Below, one piece after another: positions 1 to 12,230 of a stretch of 64,000 nucleotides of DNA. The stretch spans positions 51,408,297 through 51,472,296 of the forward strand of contig CM074181.1 in NCBI GenBank assembly GCA_037179385.1, given 5' to 3'. Both the position numbers and the translations under genes were made by a program. The notes beneath the pieces are model-generated. The model did no database searches. It was not told the origin of the DNA and saw only the letters and a program-made list of their open reading frames with translations. How positions within the stretch are numbered: the first letter of the stretch is position 1; each line of letters opens with the position of its first letter. Source of the stretch: Holothuria scabra. Lineage: Eukaryota > Echinodermata > Holothuroidea > Aspidochirotida > Holothuriidae.

Positions 1-322
1 TGGATTCTCATCTGTCACTGTACAGTACATCATTATCTTTAACAGTTCAGCAAGTGCCTTATCCCTATTTACAGTAGCATTACTCAAGTGAAATTGCTTT
101 TTTAACAAGATGCATAGCCACAAAGGAAGGTAGAGTTCATGCTTGTTGTGGCCTACTCTTAATATCCCAAGTTACTGAAAATAGTGCATGGTAAAAGTTG
201 AATTTTATTGCAGTCCACCTCATTTTCAATTTTTTTTAGGGGGGTGGGGGTAATTAGGATTGTGCACATGTATGATTTAATTTACCACAGTTTTGTTAAA
301 ATAATAATGTTTCTACATTTAT
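1..322. other. Unassigned non-coding sequence
   Basis: No coding pattern, splice context or terminal repeat was recognised. A short G-rich run lies near 239-252. Confidence 0.5.
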
Positions 323-560
323 AATGAGTATTGGTAATTTTTTGGAGTACCAGTAATTTTTCAAAGAACCAGTATTAGTAACACACCAAATGTCTTCGGT
401 ATTTTTATAACCTGAACCAGTATTACCTGTATACAACCTAGGATTGGGCTGTATACCGGTACTGATGTCAATACCGGTACTATAGTTACAGGAAATGAAA
501 ATACCGAAGATATGTGGTGTGTTACTTATACTGGTACTTGAGAAAATACCGGTACTCATT
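323..560. repeat. Fold-back (hairpin) element, MITE-like
   Basis: The two halves are reverse complements over nearly their whole length. The arm at about 378-405 (starting GTAACACACC and ending in CGGTATTTT) pairs with the arm at about 498-525 (AAAATACCGAAGA to GTGTGTTAC) with about two mismatches. Outer parts also pair: AATGAGTATTGGTA at 323 with the complement of CGGTACTCATT at 550-560. The motif ACCGGTAC recurs inside. No clear target duplication was found. A minus-strand open frame lies across it but is a by-product of the repeats. It is probably a non-autonomous DNA element. Confidence 0.7.
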
Positions 561-2570
561 TAAATTCGCTGACAAGAATAACTGTTAGGATGTGTGGATG
601 AATTAAAATATTTACACAAACATATAGAGCAGAGGTTCCTGCATTTTTATGAGCCAATCAAACAACCAGATGCATTGATGTGCAGGATAACATGGGGGCC
701 ATGCTTGGCTTAGGTTCCTTCCCACCAGACTTCCCTACCCTAGAGTTGGGAACCAGCACTGCCTTAATACCGCTTCTGTATGTCTTACAATACTGACCTT
801 TTCAAGGTTCCGAATATGCAATACTGAAGTCTTAAAATACCATGAAAGATACTTTGAAGAGAAACAAAAAGAAAATTGTGAAATCTAGCCATTGCTTCAA
901 AATAAATTTGGGACAACTGCTCCTGACCTTAAAGGCCACCACTGTAAGATGGAATTTGGAGGGCTTTAAGGACCATTTATTTATACGTAAGTTAAAAATT
1001 TGCTGCAAAAATGTCTTCCTTTTTGAGTAGGCAACAACAAATCAACAATTTTCTATTTTTTAAATGGGGGGGGGGGGGCGGGGAGAGGATTTCATCCGCT
1101 TCGGCTTTCTTACCTTGATAGGGAACAAATTTCCCCCTTTACCCCTGTTTTGCAGAAACATTGAAGTACCAGTATTGTAAGTGCAATGGTAATGTAACTA
1201 AAATCGTGTAGATCACTTAAAAATGTTTCAGACAATTTTTTATGTACTGTAATATTCCTAAATTTACTCTGTCTTAGGTCATCATGAAGCTCCAACCTAC
1301 TGCAACTTGAAAACTCAGGATGGCTCTGTAGTGAAAGGGAGACCAGGGGAAGCACTCACACTAACAGCTTGTGACAGGTATAGTGCAAATACCTCGATTT
1401 TAAAGGGAAATATTGCCTTTAAAATGCTCCAACATACTGTGACATTAAAAGTAAATAGCTTTAGTCATTTTCAAGTCATTCGGTCTCAATAATAAACCCC
1501 AGCAATGGCTCCATCTCCTCAAAATATTATGCACAATAGGAGTTTTGGAAGTTGCATCTTTTGAAATGTTGAAACTTTGGGTGAACAAATTATTCTTGAG
1601 CAACAAAAATCCGAATTTCTATCTGAGTTGAACTTATTTTTACAAAAGAAGGCTACCACAATGTCTTATTTGCAATTATTTATCACTCTTTGCCAATAAA
1701 TACTGGTTTTAAAAGGATGAAATTTCCTTGTTAAACAAACGCAAAGTTTCCCTTTACAACAACAACAAAAACAAAATATCATACCATTAGCAAACCAGAA
1801 TAACATTATCATAAAATTGTTATCAAAGTTTGTTTAATTCTGGAAATCAGGAACCCCCCACTGTCCTGCACTGTTGCATGGTGGATTTTTGAAAGCTTGC
1901 CAATGTTTATTTTATCTTCACTTACAGTACAAGCATGTATTGAAAAAGTGGTGAAACTGTTGAAACATGAGTGTTGTTTGTCCAGTTGCCATGTTCAAAG
2001 ATGATTTCCTACCCCATTGCGTATTGAATTGTAAATGAGAAGAGTATTGCAGTTCTACATGATTTGTTCAAGATCGCAGGTTACAGTAAATTATACACTG
2101 TCACTGTGTTGCAAATCTTGTCAGTGTTGGAAAGAATGCTTCTCATTACAAATTTATTCTTGTATTAAAATACCTTGATGAAAAACTTTTATATTTTGCC
2201 TTTTTATAGGTTTGGACCAATAACATCTGTACTTTCCGAATGAGGTTCATCATCAATACCTTACTTCCAGTGGAGAGGTTCAGCCGGTAGTCTTTTGTTT
2301 TAGAGTTAGGACCGGGAAAGCAAAGGAGTAGGTGTCTGTTACAGTGTAGTTAGTTAGGTTAGGTTTTGTAACTCAGCTTCTAATCAAATGGTTTAAGTCT
2401 GGTTTCCCTTCACCCTTTCTGATGCTGAGCACAAAAGCAGAAGATTCTAATTTTAAAGTCCTCGGTATGACCTGGCCACTTGTGGAACTTCAGGCCTATT
2501 GGCTTATTACTGTGTAGAAAGGTGCTAACCATGGAAGGGATGTTTGCAGGGTGTTGAAATTTGCTTTCAG
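561..2570. other. Unassigned region, poly-G tract at 1066-1078
   Basis: No protein family recognised on either strand; the open frames are short and have no splice or compositional support. A run of 13 G interrupted by C lies at 1066-1083. The region may be intronic to a host gene that includes the candidate exons that follow. Confidence 0.4.
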
Positions 2571-2690
2571 TTATGGATGTCTTGAACATTAATTATGCAT
2601 TTCCGGTTTCCATTGACGTGAGATTTCTGCAAGAAGCAGAATCCATCCTTAGGAAAGGTAAAGCAAAGGAGAATAAACCTATTTCAACAG
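2571..2690 (+). CDS. Candidate internal exon of unknown host gene
   Basis: A pyrimidine-rich acceptor ending TTTGCTTTCAG precedes the exon and a strong donor CAACAG/GTAAGC follows it. The 120-bp stretch is open throughout and in one frame gives an acidic-to-basic 39-codon peptide beginning MDVLNINYAF and ending KENKPIST. I do not recognise the family. The exon ends with one base of a split codon; the next candidate exon at 3097 does not match that phase, so either another exon lies between or one of the two is wrong. There is no transposon signal in or next to it. Confidence 0.35.
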
Positions 2691-3096
2691 GTAAGCTAGG
2701 TACAGTAGCAATATTGGAACCAAGAAGATTGAATGAAGAGTACAGTATATGTTGCATTTTTTGTGCTTATCTTAGTAATTGTGTGGTCTAGCTACTGATA
2801 TGCTACTTTGATTTAAGTACTGCATGATATTTTCATAGTGAGGTAGCAATTTTTAATGGTTTCATTCCCATGTATATTTAATTCTATAATACAAGAGTCG
2901 GTTATCACGATATTGCAGTGCTTAAATTGTACTTAATTGTATGGGGAAACATATCAGAGATTAACTGAAACTGAGACTGCCACTGGAATATTGACACTGA
3001 GTGGATACAAACTATGTTTAACATTATCAAACTTTCAAATCTTGCCTCTACAAGTAACATCAGTATTTCCTTAAATCTCCCCACCCCCTCTCAAAG

Positions 3097-3391
3097 GAGT
3101 ATGAAAAAGCAGAGGCAGCAGCTGGTCAGAACAGCACAATCATATTCTTCCCATTCCAAAGACAGCCCACCTCAGCAAAAGCATAGAACAAGTATGGGAT
3201 CAGTAGCCTGGGCCCCACATGCTAACCCGGTGTATACCTATCATGAAAATTTATTTTTCACCCAGAAACATTTAAAAACCTCAAAGCTTATTCCCCCTAG
3301 ACGTCCTCTGGCCATTGGACCTCCACTAGAGGCCCTAAGTTGGACTCCTAAACCCCTCTTGCAAGATCTTGTAGTTTACAAAAATTTTTAG
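3097..3391 (+). CDS. Candidate terminal coding exon of unknown host gene
   Basis: An acceptor with a C-rich tract (CCCACCCCCTCTCAAAG) opens into a 97-codon frame that ends at TAG at 3389-3391. The peptide is basic and glutamine/serine-rich at first (SMKKQRQQLVRTAQ), then proline-rich with aromatic residues (PPRRPLAIGPP, EALSWTPKPLLQDLVVY). Its composition looks like a real protein rather than noise, but I cannot name a family. The same frame is open back to 3014, so an acceptor at 3054 is also possible. Its phase does not match the donor at 2690. Confidence 0.4.
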
Positions 3392-4400
3392 GTCTCAACA
3401 TTTCCTTTGCCTTCAATATGCCCTTTGATATACTGGCGCTGCCACTGTTTAATATGGCATAGTGCAGCTACTACTCCCTTCCCAACCACCATAATAATCC
3501 CGTGCCAGTGGGTGGTGGAAAGTTGGAAATTGAGTTCATTTTCCATTACTTCTTTATGAATGGTATGCACTTAATATCTCACCTGATGCCTCTCAGCTCT
3601 TAATTCCTAATATCTTTCCATTATGTAGCAGGATTTCATGTTTTTAAAGGGCTTACCCCCCCCCCCCCCCCTTTTGTTGCCTTAGTTACTGGACCATTTG
3701 GAGTAACCTTCAAAGATTTTCATCGGAAGTGTTTGAATTTTGAAGTAAAAGACTAAAAGTTTAGCATGAAAATCAACATTGTAGTGAACATCTGTGGAAA
3801 GCATTCTGATTAAGCAAATTCGAGTACGACATCAGTATGTCAGACTGACCATAAATTTTTTTATCTAACATGTACAAACATTGCTACCTCAATTAAGGCC
3901 GTTTTAATTGTCATGCTACCCTTTTGAGATTTAAATTTATCAACATTGCTGGAATTTTCTGCCTCTTTAAATGACTTTTCTTTTCATAACATCCTTTAGA
4001 GATCATAGTCAAATTATGTCAACATGAGTGTATGAACCTTTTTATGTTAACTGCTTTTCATGTAGCAGATTTTTTGTTGTTGGAAATTGGTAATTTGTTT
4101 TGCAGTGTGTTCCAAAATACATTGTCAACTAGACCAATATTTGTAGCTATTATTTTTTCTTATTTCTATTGTTAAACTAAATACTATAATCGGATGCTAG
4201 CTAAATAGCCACTGTGTTTCCTTCAGAGAAAATAGATTGAAAATGTGAATTTATTCTAGAACTGGTCCTCCTCATTGAAGAAAGCAAGGTGATTTGTGAC
4301 CCCAAATTTTGATTAAAGCTTTTATAAACATCGTCACTTATTCTAACCAATAATTCCAAGTTGTTTTCATCTGGATCAAATAGCAGCCACTGGGATATCA
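3392..4400. other. Unassigned region with poly-C run
   Basis: Possible 3' untranslated or intergenic sequence after the candidate exon. A run of about 14 C lies at 3657-3670. Nothing else recognised. Confidence 0.4.
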
Positions 4401-4409
4401 CCTGGAAAC

Positions 4410-4800
4410 CATTCAGATCTGAACCTGAATGGACTCATTGGTTTCCAGAAATTCCAGTCAGATCCGGATGGAATAGGTACCCTAGGATGCAGAACCCGGA
4501 TCAGATTTGATCCAGGGCAGGGTCGTAATGGTGATCAAATAGATGCCCCTTGGGAACGGAATCCGGATCAATTTTGATCCGGAACGGGATTGTTTATTTT
4601 TTATCCGGAATTCCGAGTCATTTTCATCCCTGACGAATAGGTGCCCCTGGGACTCGGAATCCGGATCATATTTGATCCGGAACGCAATCATTTGTTTTTT
4701 ATCCGGAATTCCGAGTCATTTTCATCTGGAACGGATAGGTGCCCCTGGGACTAGGATTCCGGATCAAATTTGATCCGGATTGGATCAAATTTGATCCGGC
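4410..4800. repeat. 98-bp tandem repeat with GATCCGG palindromes
   Basis: The phrase TGCCCCT recurs at 4544, 4642 and 4740, an exact spacing of 98 bp, and a more diverged unit lies at about 4446. Each unit contains ATCCGGATC followed by A/T-rich bases and TTTGATCCGG (an imperfect palindrome), then TTTTTATCCGGAATTCCGAG and TCATTTTCATC. There are about 3.5 to 4 copies. Both strands carry apparent open frames only because the unit is near-palindromic. The array ends just where the LINE begins. Confidence 0.85.
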
Positions 4801-4808
4801 TCAATTAA

Positions 4809-5429
4809 GAGTGCAGTTTGGATCAGTCTATTGAATTGATTTTTTCGGAGCTCCAAAAGATTCGTGAAGATTTCAGCCGCGCCATTGAGCAGAACCGTAG
4901 GCAAATAAAGCAGTTGCAGTCGGAAAACAACACATTGAAGTAAAGGTGTAATCGCCTCGAAGACAAGGTAACTTTACTTGAAAAGTCACAAGAGGATCAA
5001 TTTGGCCTTCTGAATAAGCAGGAGAGGTTCTCAAGAAGAAATAATGTAAGAATTGTGGGTGTGAAACCATCTGAAAATGAAAATTGTTTAGAAAATACCA
5101 GGGAGATTTTTATGAAAGCGGGAGTCGCGGATTGCAAGTTAGAGCGGGCCCACAGGAATGGGCGGATTGTTCAAGGACGGGACCGCCATATTCTGGCAAA
5201 GCTGACATACTACCAGAACAAGGTCGCTATTTTGAAGAACGGGCGCCAAGCTTTAGCCGGAGAAACGTACTATGTCGTAGATGACCTGACAAAACTGGAC
5301 TTACAAGAAAAGCGAAAATGGCGACAGAAGGTTAATGAATTATTCCGTGATGGAATTAGACTGCACTTTTCAGGAGGAGTCTGGAGATCCCCTGGCGGTA
5401 AGCCATACAGTTTTACAGCTAATAATTAA
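4809..5429 (+). pseudogene. LINE ORF1 (L1 ORF1p-like RNA-binding protein), 5'-truncated with one stop
   Basis: This is the nucleic-acid-binding protein of an L1/Tx1-like retrotransposon. The frame is open from 4809, where the LINE joins the tandem repeat, so the N-terminus is missing. A heptad-like, charged coiled coil (FSELQKIREDFSRAIEQ to about LNKQERFSRRNN) is broken by one in-frame TAA at 4941-4943. It is followed by the RRM-like core (NVRIVGVKPSE, then ERAHRNG, then RHILAKLTYYQNK) and the C-terminal domain (VVDDLTKLDLQEKRKWR to LHFSGGVWRSPGGKPYSF). Order and motifs match L1 ORF1p. It ends at TAA 5427-5429, about 375 bp before ORF2. Not functional as it stands. Confidence 0.85.
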
Positions 5430-5803
5430 CACTGATATTTAGCAGGGACTAAAGTGCCATGATTTCTTAGGGGAGAACTGGCCTGAGTAACTACGTCACC
5501 ATCGTCTTAATCTGTGAAAGCTTTGCCGTATTTAACATTTCATATTATGAGCCATCCCTTTACAGGCTTGTGATCCATGTTTTTGGCTGTGTCCATAGTG
5601 TGGACCTTCTCGAGGACAAGTGCTCACTCTCATGTTTTTGTTTTCTTTTTTTTTTTTACTAAGGTAACCATCTCAATTTTGTTTTTACACGTAATGCAAT
5701 TGATACCGAGGATCCTCCGATTAGTTTACATGTCTTGCCTCTCCTACAACAGGTATATTTTGTTTATAATGTAAATAGTGTACAGAATTATCGTTGTTTC
5801 AAA

Positions 5804-8800
5804 ATGGCTGACATTAAACTTTGTACATATAATGCTAGAGGGCTGAGGCAAAGCCGAAAACGAAGACAAGTGTTCGCCTTTCTTCACAAGCAAAACAAAG
5901 ATATTTATTTTGTTCAAGAAACACATAGTGTATTAAGTGATGAAAGATATTGGAAATCTGAATGGGGAGGTTATATTGTGTTTTGTCATGGTTCGTCAAC
6001 TAGTCGCGGGGTCTGCATACCTTTCAACCCCCGTCTAAATTTTAACATGCATAACTCAGTATTAGGTGATAACGGTCGTTTAATAATATTGGATGTAACA
6101 GTCATGGAAAAACGATTTACTTTTGTTTGTTTATATGGTCCTAATTTGGATGATCCGGAATTTTATGAATTACTCTTTCGAAAGGTTCCAGATTTTGAGT
6201 TGGATTCTCTAGTGGTAGGAGGTGACTTTAATTTTGTCTTCAATCTGGATTTGGATAAGGGAGGAGGTAACCAAAGAACAAATTTTAGGGCAAGGGATAT
6301 ATGCATGGAATGGATGTTAGCACTGAATTTAGTAGATGTTTGGAGAGAGAGAAATTTACACCAGAAAAATTTTACTTGGTCTTCTAGTATTACCCAAGGG
6401 ATACACTGCAGACTTGACTTCTTCTTGATTTCAAGTAATTTATGTCACCTAGTGGTTACGAATAATTTTACTACTGGTTTAAACTATGATCATGCAATAG
6501 TGAATTTGAACTTAAGGATTTACAGTGAAAAACGTGGCCCTGGGTTCTGGAAACTTAACAATGCTTTACTACCAGATTCTGGTTATGTTGACTTAATAAC
6601 AGATCTTATCGTAAAAATAACTGATTCCTTTAAGGCTTTTCTTTGGGATTATCTGAAATACCGTATTAGAAAAGCTTCAATTGAGAATAGTAAATCAAAG
6701 GCTAGGGATAGAAGGAAGGATGAGTCAAAAGTAATTAATGAGATATGTCGGTTAGAGCATAGGTTTTTTCAATACAATGAATCAGAAATCTATTTCAAAT
6801 TGAAAGAGGCCCCGAGCCAAGTTACAACTCATTTATGATTATAAATTCCGTGGAATGTTTATTCGTTCCAGAGCACGTTGGGTAGAGCAAGGGGAAAGGT
6901 CTACAAAGTACTTTCTTAATTTGGAATCACGAAATAAAGCAGAAAATGTGATTCGTAAACTTAAAACTGATGATGGGGTGCTGGTATAGGACAACTCTGA
7001 AATACTGCTTATTTTATCGGAGTAGAGTTTTACAAGACTTTGTATACGAAGCAAAGTATTAATCCAATGGATATATTGAAGGACGCCCATTGTAATAACC
7101 CTCTTTCACAAGATGATTCCGACAGCTGTGAAGGTTTGTTAACAATTCGGGAGTGCTGGGGAGCCCTTAATACAATGAGTAATGGTCGTAGCCCTGGGAG
7201 TGATGGATTATCAGTGGAGTTTTAAAAAAAAAAAAAAAATTGGACAGTTATTGGGGATGTGGTTGTCAAGTCTCTTAATTTTGCGTATGAAAATTTAATA
7301 CTGACAAGCGAACAGGGACGTGGAGTAATTACACTACTACTAAAAACAGGAAAAGATCCAACTTTAGCTAAAAACTACCGTCCCATCTCTCTATTAAATG
7401 TTGATTATAAGATTGCTTCTAAAGCACTGGCTATTAGACTGAAAAAAATTATCTCATCGTTAATTAATGTTAATGAAACAGGTTTTCTAAAAGGGAGGTT
7501 TATTGGTGAGAACATCCGTTTCACACTCGATTGTATTGATTACTGTAAGTGCTTTAACATTCCAGGATTATTATTGCTGATAGATTTTGAGAAAGCTTTT
7601 GAGAGACTGGAATGGAATTTTATTGGAACCTGTTTGGAATTTTTCAATTTTAAAGATGGTTTTATCAGATGGTTTTTTACTTTATACTCTAATATAAGTT
7701 CATGTGTATGTAATAATGGATACTCTTCACCTTTCTTTCCTATAACAAGAGGTGTCAGACAAGGTTGTCCCTTAAGCCCCTACATATTTTTAATTTGTGC
7801 TGAGATCCTGGCAGTTCGAATCAATAGTTGTTCTTTTATAAAAGGGGTATCTCTGTTTGGGAAGGAAACAAAGATTCTACAATATGTCGATGATACCGCA
7901 ATATTTATTGACGGTTCATATGGTAGTTTAAGTACGACTGTGCAAATTTTAAAGAGTCTTAAGAGGTCATCCGGTTTAAGGGTCAATTTCGATAAAACAA
8001 ATGTATTTCCCTTAAGTCCATCAGCTTTCAATAAGCCCCATTTTATAGAAGAGTTTTCCTTTAACTGGACATTGGGTCCAGTCACACTTTTAGGCATAAC
8101 TTTTGAAAATTCGAGGGATAGTCTCTTTCGACTAAACTGTACCCCTAAATTGTCAAGGCTCAAATCGTTGCTAAATTTATGGAAGTGCAGGGGTTTAACT
8201 CCATTTGGTAAAATTACAAATATGAAAACATTTGGCCTTTCACAATTAGTATTTTTGTTTCAAATTCCGCCCCTCCTCATAACTATATGCAGGAATCAGA
8301 GAGACTTCTATTTCGTTTCATCTGGAATGGCAAGCCAGATAAAATTAGTCGTAAGACTCTGATAAGAACGTATTACCAAGGCGGTCTGAGAGCCACCCAT
8401 CTGATATCATTCATTTATGGGCTAAAATGTTCTTGGGTAAAGAGATATACCGATGATAAAATTGCAGACTGGAAGATATTCTTTGATTTCCATTTGAAAA
8501 AGTATGGTAAGCAACTTCTGTTTAATTGTAATTATCAGGTAAATGACCTTAATATTGATGACGGGTTTATAAGAGATGTGTGTAGAGCATGGTCTGTTTA
8601 TGTATGAAAATGGCATTTAAGGGTTAAACATCTGTTTGGTAATGATAATACACCATTAGATTTTGAGCAGTTCAAACAAAGGTTTCTCTTACACCATTGC
8701 CCATTTACCGTCTACTATGGAATACTTGCAGCTATCTCCAGGAAATGGAAAGACAATTTAGGATTTACTGATGATATTAGTTTAAGTGAAAATAGACTTA

Positions 8801-9427
8801 GAAAATTGCAAAGTGTTCAGTCCGTATCACGCCTTATTTATAATGAATTAATCAATGGAATTTGCACTCCCCCCATATGCAAAGTTAAATGGGATGAAAG
8901 CTTTCAATCTAACGAATCTCAATGGCGAGTTATTTTTAAGATCCCTTTTGTGGCTTCCAGAGAAGTCAAGATGCGTTACTTTCAATACCGTTTTATTCAT
9001 CGAACTTTAGGAATAAATACACGCTTACGTCGAATGAATATAAGGGGAGATTCTCTGTGCTCACTGTGCGGGAAACATGATGAGACTATTGATCACTTAT
9101 TTTGGGAATGTGGAATTACATCACAATTTATTTTGGATGTAGAGCAGTACTTCGTTGGTCAACAGTTCGTTTTTTTCCAAACAAGATCTTTTCTTTGGTT
9201 ATAAGCTTATTCCCAACCATCCATATAATCTCTTACTTTTTCATTTAAAATATTACCTTTTTAGTAAAAAGATTAATTGCGAACTGCCACTGCTATATGA
9301 ATTTATTTATAAGTTTAAGTTTGTCCTACAAATTGAAAACCAGGTGCAGAATTCAAATGTCAGCTGCCCAATTCCTTACGATCGCTTTATAGAGGCCTTT
9401 GGTGCTTTTCCAAGACTATTCATATAA
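5804..9427 (+). pseudogene. LINE ORF2: AP-like endonuclease plus reverse transcriptase, L1/Tx1-like, decayed
   Basis: ORF2 starts at ATG 5804 (MADIKLCTYNARGL). The apurinic-like endonuclease shows YNARG, FVQETHS, VVGGDFNFV, RLDFFLIS and NYDHA, the last replacing the usual SDH. A linker resembling L1 (ARWVEQGERSTKYFLNLE) follows. The reverse transcriptase shows LKNYRPISL-like (AKNYRPISLLN), LIDFEKAFERLEW, RGVRQGCPLSPYIF and the catalytic YVDDTAIF at about 7883-7906. The C-terminus has the zinc-knuckle CSLCGKHDETIDHLFWEC near 9058. Lesions: frameshift near 6815, stop TAG at about 6988, frameshift near 7020, a 16-base A run at 7225-7240 with a stop, frameshift near 8285, stop TGA at 8605, frameshift near 9165. 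Total length of about 1,200 codons fits L1/Tx1 ORF2. Confidence 0.92.
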
Positions 9428-10190
9428 GGTACTGTTTTAATTATAGACCCACCGAGGTGTGTCTGATTGATTACTTATTTTTGAGAAAAATTGGTGTAAA
9501 TTTTGTAAATAAGTTATTCATGCAAGCAGTTGTTACTTTTATATAACCTATGAGAGATGTTGTATTTGGTTGCTATAATTTCTTAATGATTTCTTGCTTG
9601 TGTAACCTTCATGCCTGCTGGTCTGCTTAACACAGACCCTTTGCTCTTCGTCTCCCAGATGGGGCTCTATAACTCCATCCCTATTCTGGGAGACTTGTCC
9701 GCAGGGTCTGGCCCTGCCCCCATACTAGCGGTTTGGCATCCAAAGTCTCGTGTATGTTCTCGGTTCCTTTTATTTATTTTAATTTGAAATGTCTGCTTGT
9801 CAGGTTTATGAGTGAAGTACCCTTATTATACGTTGATTATAGTTAAAAATTATTATTATAAAAGGAACATTAAAAGAAAGGTGAAATGAATTGCTTGATA
9901 GATGATCGATTAGTACAAACTAATATATAGTATAGACCCGGCGAGATGTGACAGATTTATTACTTATGTTTTGAAAAATTTATGTACAGATTGTAGATAA
10001 GGTAAACCGGTTAGCACTTATTTCGTTTTCTTAATCTAAGAGTGATATTGAATTTTGTTGCTATAATTTTTTTGTAAATCTTTGCAGCTTTGAGCATGTG
10101 TCTTGGTTTTTTTTTTCTTTGTAAAAGGCACATCGCTTTTTCTTATTGTATGAACAAAGGATCCAAAATAAAATACAAGAGATGGCAAAA
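9428..10190 (+). repeat. LINE 3' UTR with a duplicated segment
   Basis: The stretch beginning TATAGACCC-CGAG-TGTG occurs twice, at about 9442 and about 9931, and the similarity runs on through TTACTTAT, TTTTGAGAAAA/TTTTGAAAAA and the later GTTGCTATAATTT blocks (about 9571 and 10049). The spacing is about 485 bp, so the LINE 3' end carries a diverged tandem copy of its own UTR, or two related LINE tails are joined. Confidence 0.65.
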
Positions 10191-10279
10191 AAAATATTAT
10201 TATTATTATTGTTATTATTATTTTATCATCATCATCATCACCACCACCACCACCTCCACCACCACCACCACCACCACCG
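10190..10279 (+). repeat. ATT/ATC/ACC microsatellite at LINE 3' end
   Basis: An A run is followed by (ATT)n, then (ATC)n, then (ACC)n without a break. It follows AATAAAATACAAGAG at about 10164. The graded series of trinucleotides is consistent with a simple repeat growing from an original retrotransposon tail. Confidence 0.85.
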
Positions 10280-12230
10280 CTTATGGAAATGTAAACCTGG
10301 GGAAAACGAATGAATATTTTATTCTGTTTACTTCCAATTACGATATATGAAACTTACCAGACTAATTTCGCAAGTTCGCAAGTTATCATATAACACAATT
10401 TCAGGCGAAATTGTCGGCCAAAAGGCCCAAGAATCATCGGGAGATTTAAGGTCACCCTTTCTGAACATTTGGCGAAAGGTCTTAAATTTATCATCCCCAA
10501 AGTTGCACAACAATCACCAAATGCTGAAAGTTAGTCACGAAATATACTTTCCCACATAGGTTAGTTGATAAATTGCTTCAACTTAACTAAAGACGGTCAA
10601 TCTCACTTTGTTTATGCTGCGAATATGTCTGCAGTGCACCTTTACCCAGTCAGCCATCTTGATTCGCAATGCATGAAGGGAGCAGCACTTCAAGACAAGA
10701 TACCAACACAGTGCTATTGGGCTTGCACATACGTATGTAGGTGATGGGAAAGTTTGTACATATAATGCATACATAAGCGGAACAAACACACTGTCTAATG
10801 TAAAGCATTTTTAGTGAAAGTAGAAGGATAACTAGAAAGGTACCACTTTGTTTTGGAAATATTATTTTTTCTCTCTCTTTTAAACGAAATTTCAACATAT
10901 TTTCACCTTGGAAACGGGAAACCTGCCGTTTGAAACTTTGCAAGTGAACTCTCACTTCTTCGATTTTCTCGAAAAGCTGATGTGGATGACTCAAGCAATA
11001 GTTCACTCCCTGACAATCACTATCTACTAAAGCAAATTTCTTTTACATATTCAACTTTCCATTCTTCTTCAGTTGCCAAAAATATTCAGTTACATAAGAC
11101 TATGAAAAAGAGTTATTGACATTTGCAACGAATGTTCGTTTCCACTCTGCGTAAGCTAGAAAGAGTACGGTCTCCCAGAATGCATTTCACCGCGAGTGCT
11201 AAGGGTGCAAAGATTGCGCAATAACGATCACAAATGCGAGGTCTGCTCCCCAACTGAAATGTGCAACTTATATTTCAGTTATTAATCGACTGACTCATAA
11301 TAACACAATAGTACCATATTATATTTGACTGATTTTACCCTTCCTCCAAGGTCAAATAATAGTAGTTTTTTCTCTCATTAAGTTCCCTTAATAGAGAACA
11401 AGAAAGTAATGGGAACCCCTTTGTTGCAATTTTTGGTACTTGCCGTTTTGAGCATAAATTGACTCGTCTAATCCGGAGGAATTTCCTATGACAGTTCAGC
11501 GACATGTGGTTTTTCCTTTTTCACTTCGGAAATGTACGGAAATCACAGTTAATCAACTTCTGTGTGCAACTTTATCGCGAGGAGAAGTGAGTGTTAATGG
11601 TTTCGTTCGCACTAGAAACATAATTTGCTCATGTTTGCGGTCGGGAGGCAAATGTTCATCCTAAAATTAAAAGGGGAATTTCTCGCACAACAAAAGGTCG
11701 ACTCTAATTACTTAATTATACTACAGATATAACAAAAATCTGAGTCCCTCACACAAAACACAGAGGATTTCGGTTTAGGAGTAAAAACGCACCCTTAGAC
11801 GTCGATTTTTTTCTCTCCACTGGTTGGTTCTTCACCAGGTTGTGAGGGATGGAAAAAATGGACAAATTCTTCCACTTTCTTATCCAAATAATCGATTCAA
11901 ATAACCCTGGACATGTTTTTATATCCAAGTTTTGTCACTGTTATGTCGTCAGACTGGTAATCATTACCATAAGAATAACATAGATCGGTGTGTCACTTAC
12001 AAAAGGTGAATATTTCACAGTCAGGAACTCCTCTTTGATTAGTCCCATAGAAAAAAATCCTTCCTCTAGAATCTTGTGAGAACCACGTGGTCTAAGTTAA
12101 TATCGTTCATTTGGTTGAGAATGCTGCTCTTTAATACACAGAGCGAAAAATGAGAAAAGAAAAGTTTTTTCCAACCACATTTTATTACATTTCTTTCTCT
12201 CGTGCAAATGGATCGACTATACAAATAAAG
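10280..12230. other. Unassigned region
   Basis: No family recognised. The minus-strand frame at 10650-11006 has no motif or splice support. Sequence is AT-rich with scattered short palindromes. Confidence 0.4.

Noticed and set aside
4482..4773. Proteins encoded on both strands of the 98-bp array
   Set aside because: Both are repeats of the same near-palindromic unit.
10650..11006. A minus-strand host gene
   Set aside because: No motif, no splice support, and an overlapping frame of similar length on the same strand.
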